Assembly (NCBI GenBank): GCA_031260385.1
Contig: JAIRKB010000235.1
Coordinates: forward strand, 1 to 5,545
DNA length: 5,545 nucleotides
Source of the DNA: Propionibacteriaceae bacterium
GTDB taxonomy: Bacteria > Actinomycetota > Actinomycetes > Propionibacteriales > Propionibacteriaceae
Direction: 5' to 3'
A model generated the notes under the pieces. That model saw only the letters and a list, made by a program, of their open reading frames with translations, was not told where the DNA came from and did no database searches. Numbering within the stretch: position 1 is the first letter of the stretch; every line of letters starts with the position of its first letter. Shown here in pieces: positions 5,204 through 5,545 of this stretch. Position numbers and translations under genes: made by a program.

Positions 5204-5545
5204 GGCGACGCCAAGCCTTCGAGGTCGGGATATCGCGGCCAGTCGCGGTGTAATACAAGGTGGAGTCGTCGTAGAGGCATTCACTTTGTTCGTTGAACCC
5301 CTCCTCAGTCCCTATCAGCACGATCTCGTCGCCGAGGGCTAGCTCGAAGGTGTCATCGGGCAAGGTGAAGGTCTCATCGCCCCGAATCACCATCAGCGGA
5401 AAAGCCGCCACACTGGTGGTGAAATCCCCGGGTGAACGAAGGATGGCGCCGAGACACAACCGATGGTGACCGAGCCAGCGGACCACCGAGGGGGTTTGAC
5501 GGTCGTCGATGTAGAGCCGACGAGGGTAGGGCGCGGCCGAGCCGA
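5142..5545 (-). CDS. C-terminal part of an RCK_C (TrkA-C)-like protein, probable potassium channel or transport regulator
   Basis: The frame is open from the right window edge to the TGA at 5142-5144, giving 133 visible residues; the start and N-terminal domains are outside. The stretch FPLMVIRGDETFTLPDDTFELALGDEIVLIGTEEG (about 48-82 of the visible part) has the layout of an RCK_C domain: short strands, a Pro-containing turn, then a GDE plus hydrophobic strand and glycine. It is followed by LYYTATGRDIPTSKAWRRL (about 96-114), which resembles the C-terminal extension I recall from NAD-binding RCK-type potassium channel proteins. No Rossmann NAD motif or pore is in view, so a plain TrkA-type subunit, or a different transporter carrying a TrkA-C domain, remains possible. 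A GTG at 5484-5486 could be read as a start but would cut the protein short, and the frame continues coding-like beyond it. The 3' end overlaps the YwaF-like gene by 62 bp. Confidence 0.6.
   Translation of the reverse strand, partial: GSAAPYPRRLYIDDRQTPSVVRWLGHHRLCLGAILRSPGDFTTSVAAFPLMVIRGDETFTLPDDTFELALGDEIVLIGTEEGFNEQSECLYDDSTLYYTATGRDIPTSKAWRRLTGQSWQKAFAAMEDTATSK

Noticed and set aside
5484..5486. GTG as the start of a short 114-residue gene at the right edge
   Set aside because: The frame stays open to the window edge with protein-like sequence, and an RCK_C-like domain normally has more protein before it, so this is treated as an internal valine.

Overview
The window looks like a moderate-GC chromosomal stretch from an actinobacterium. 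Three things suggest this. The response regulator is closest in its visible motifs to the actinobacterial RegX3 group. The reverse-strand membrane protein has the sequence pattern of an uncharacterised family that I associate with actinobacteria. The regulator's start codon sits exactly where a leaderless transcript would begin. The phylum call is inference from recalled family patterns; no search was run, and I would not name a genus.

Left part (1-2645, + strand): the 3' end of a branched-chain amino acid (LIV/HAAT) ABC transporter operon. It holds the last 174 codons of the permease livM, then the two ATPases livG and livF, joined by 8-nt overlaps. Two bases after livF comes a 212-residue protein with a CBS pair and a C-terminal ACT domain (AcuB-like). 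The permease LivH and the substrate-binding protein are expected upstream but are not in the window. The CBS-ACT protein is probably a cytoplasmic sensor (nucleotide through CBS, amino acid through ACT) attached to the transporter.

Middle part (2635-3702, - strand): a 355-residue membrane protein of unknown function, convergent with the CBS-ACT gene (their ends overlap by 11 bp). It has four N-terminal membrane segments, a long basic cytosolic region and a fifth C-terminal hydrophobic segment.

Right part (3774-5203, + strand): after a 71-bp divergent promoter region comes an OmpR/PhoB-type response regulator with no histidine kinase next to it. Its stop codon overlaps the start of a YwaF/TMEM164-like (TIGR02206-type) integral membrane protein. 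On the - strand, running in from the right edge, is the C-terminal part of a protein with an RCK_C (TrkA-C)-like domain, probably a potassium channel or transporter regulator. Its 3' end overlaps the YwaF-like gene by 62 bp.

No RNA genes, mobile elements, CRISPR arrays or long repeats were seen. Gene packing is extremely tight: the only non-coding DNA of any size is the 71-bp divergent spacer. The least ordinary points are the kinase-less regulator coupled to a YwaF-like membrane protein, the CBS-ACT sensor in the LIV operon, and the long convergent overlap.
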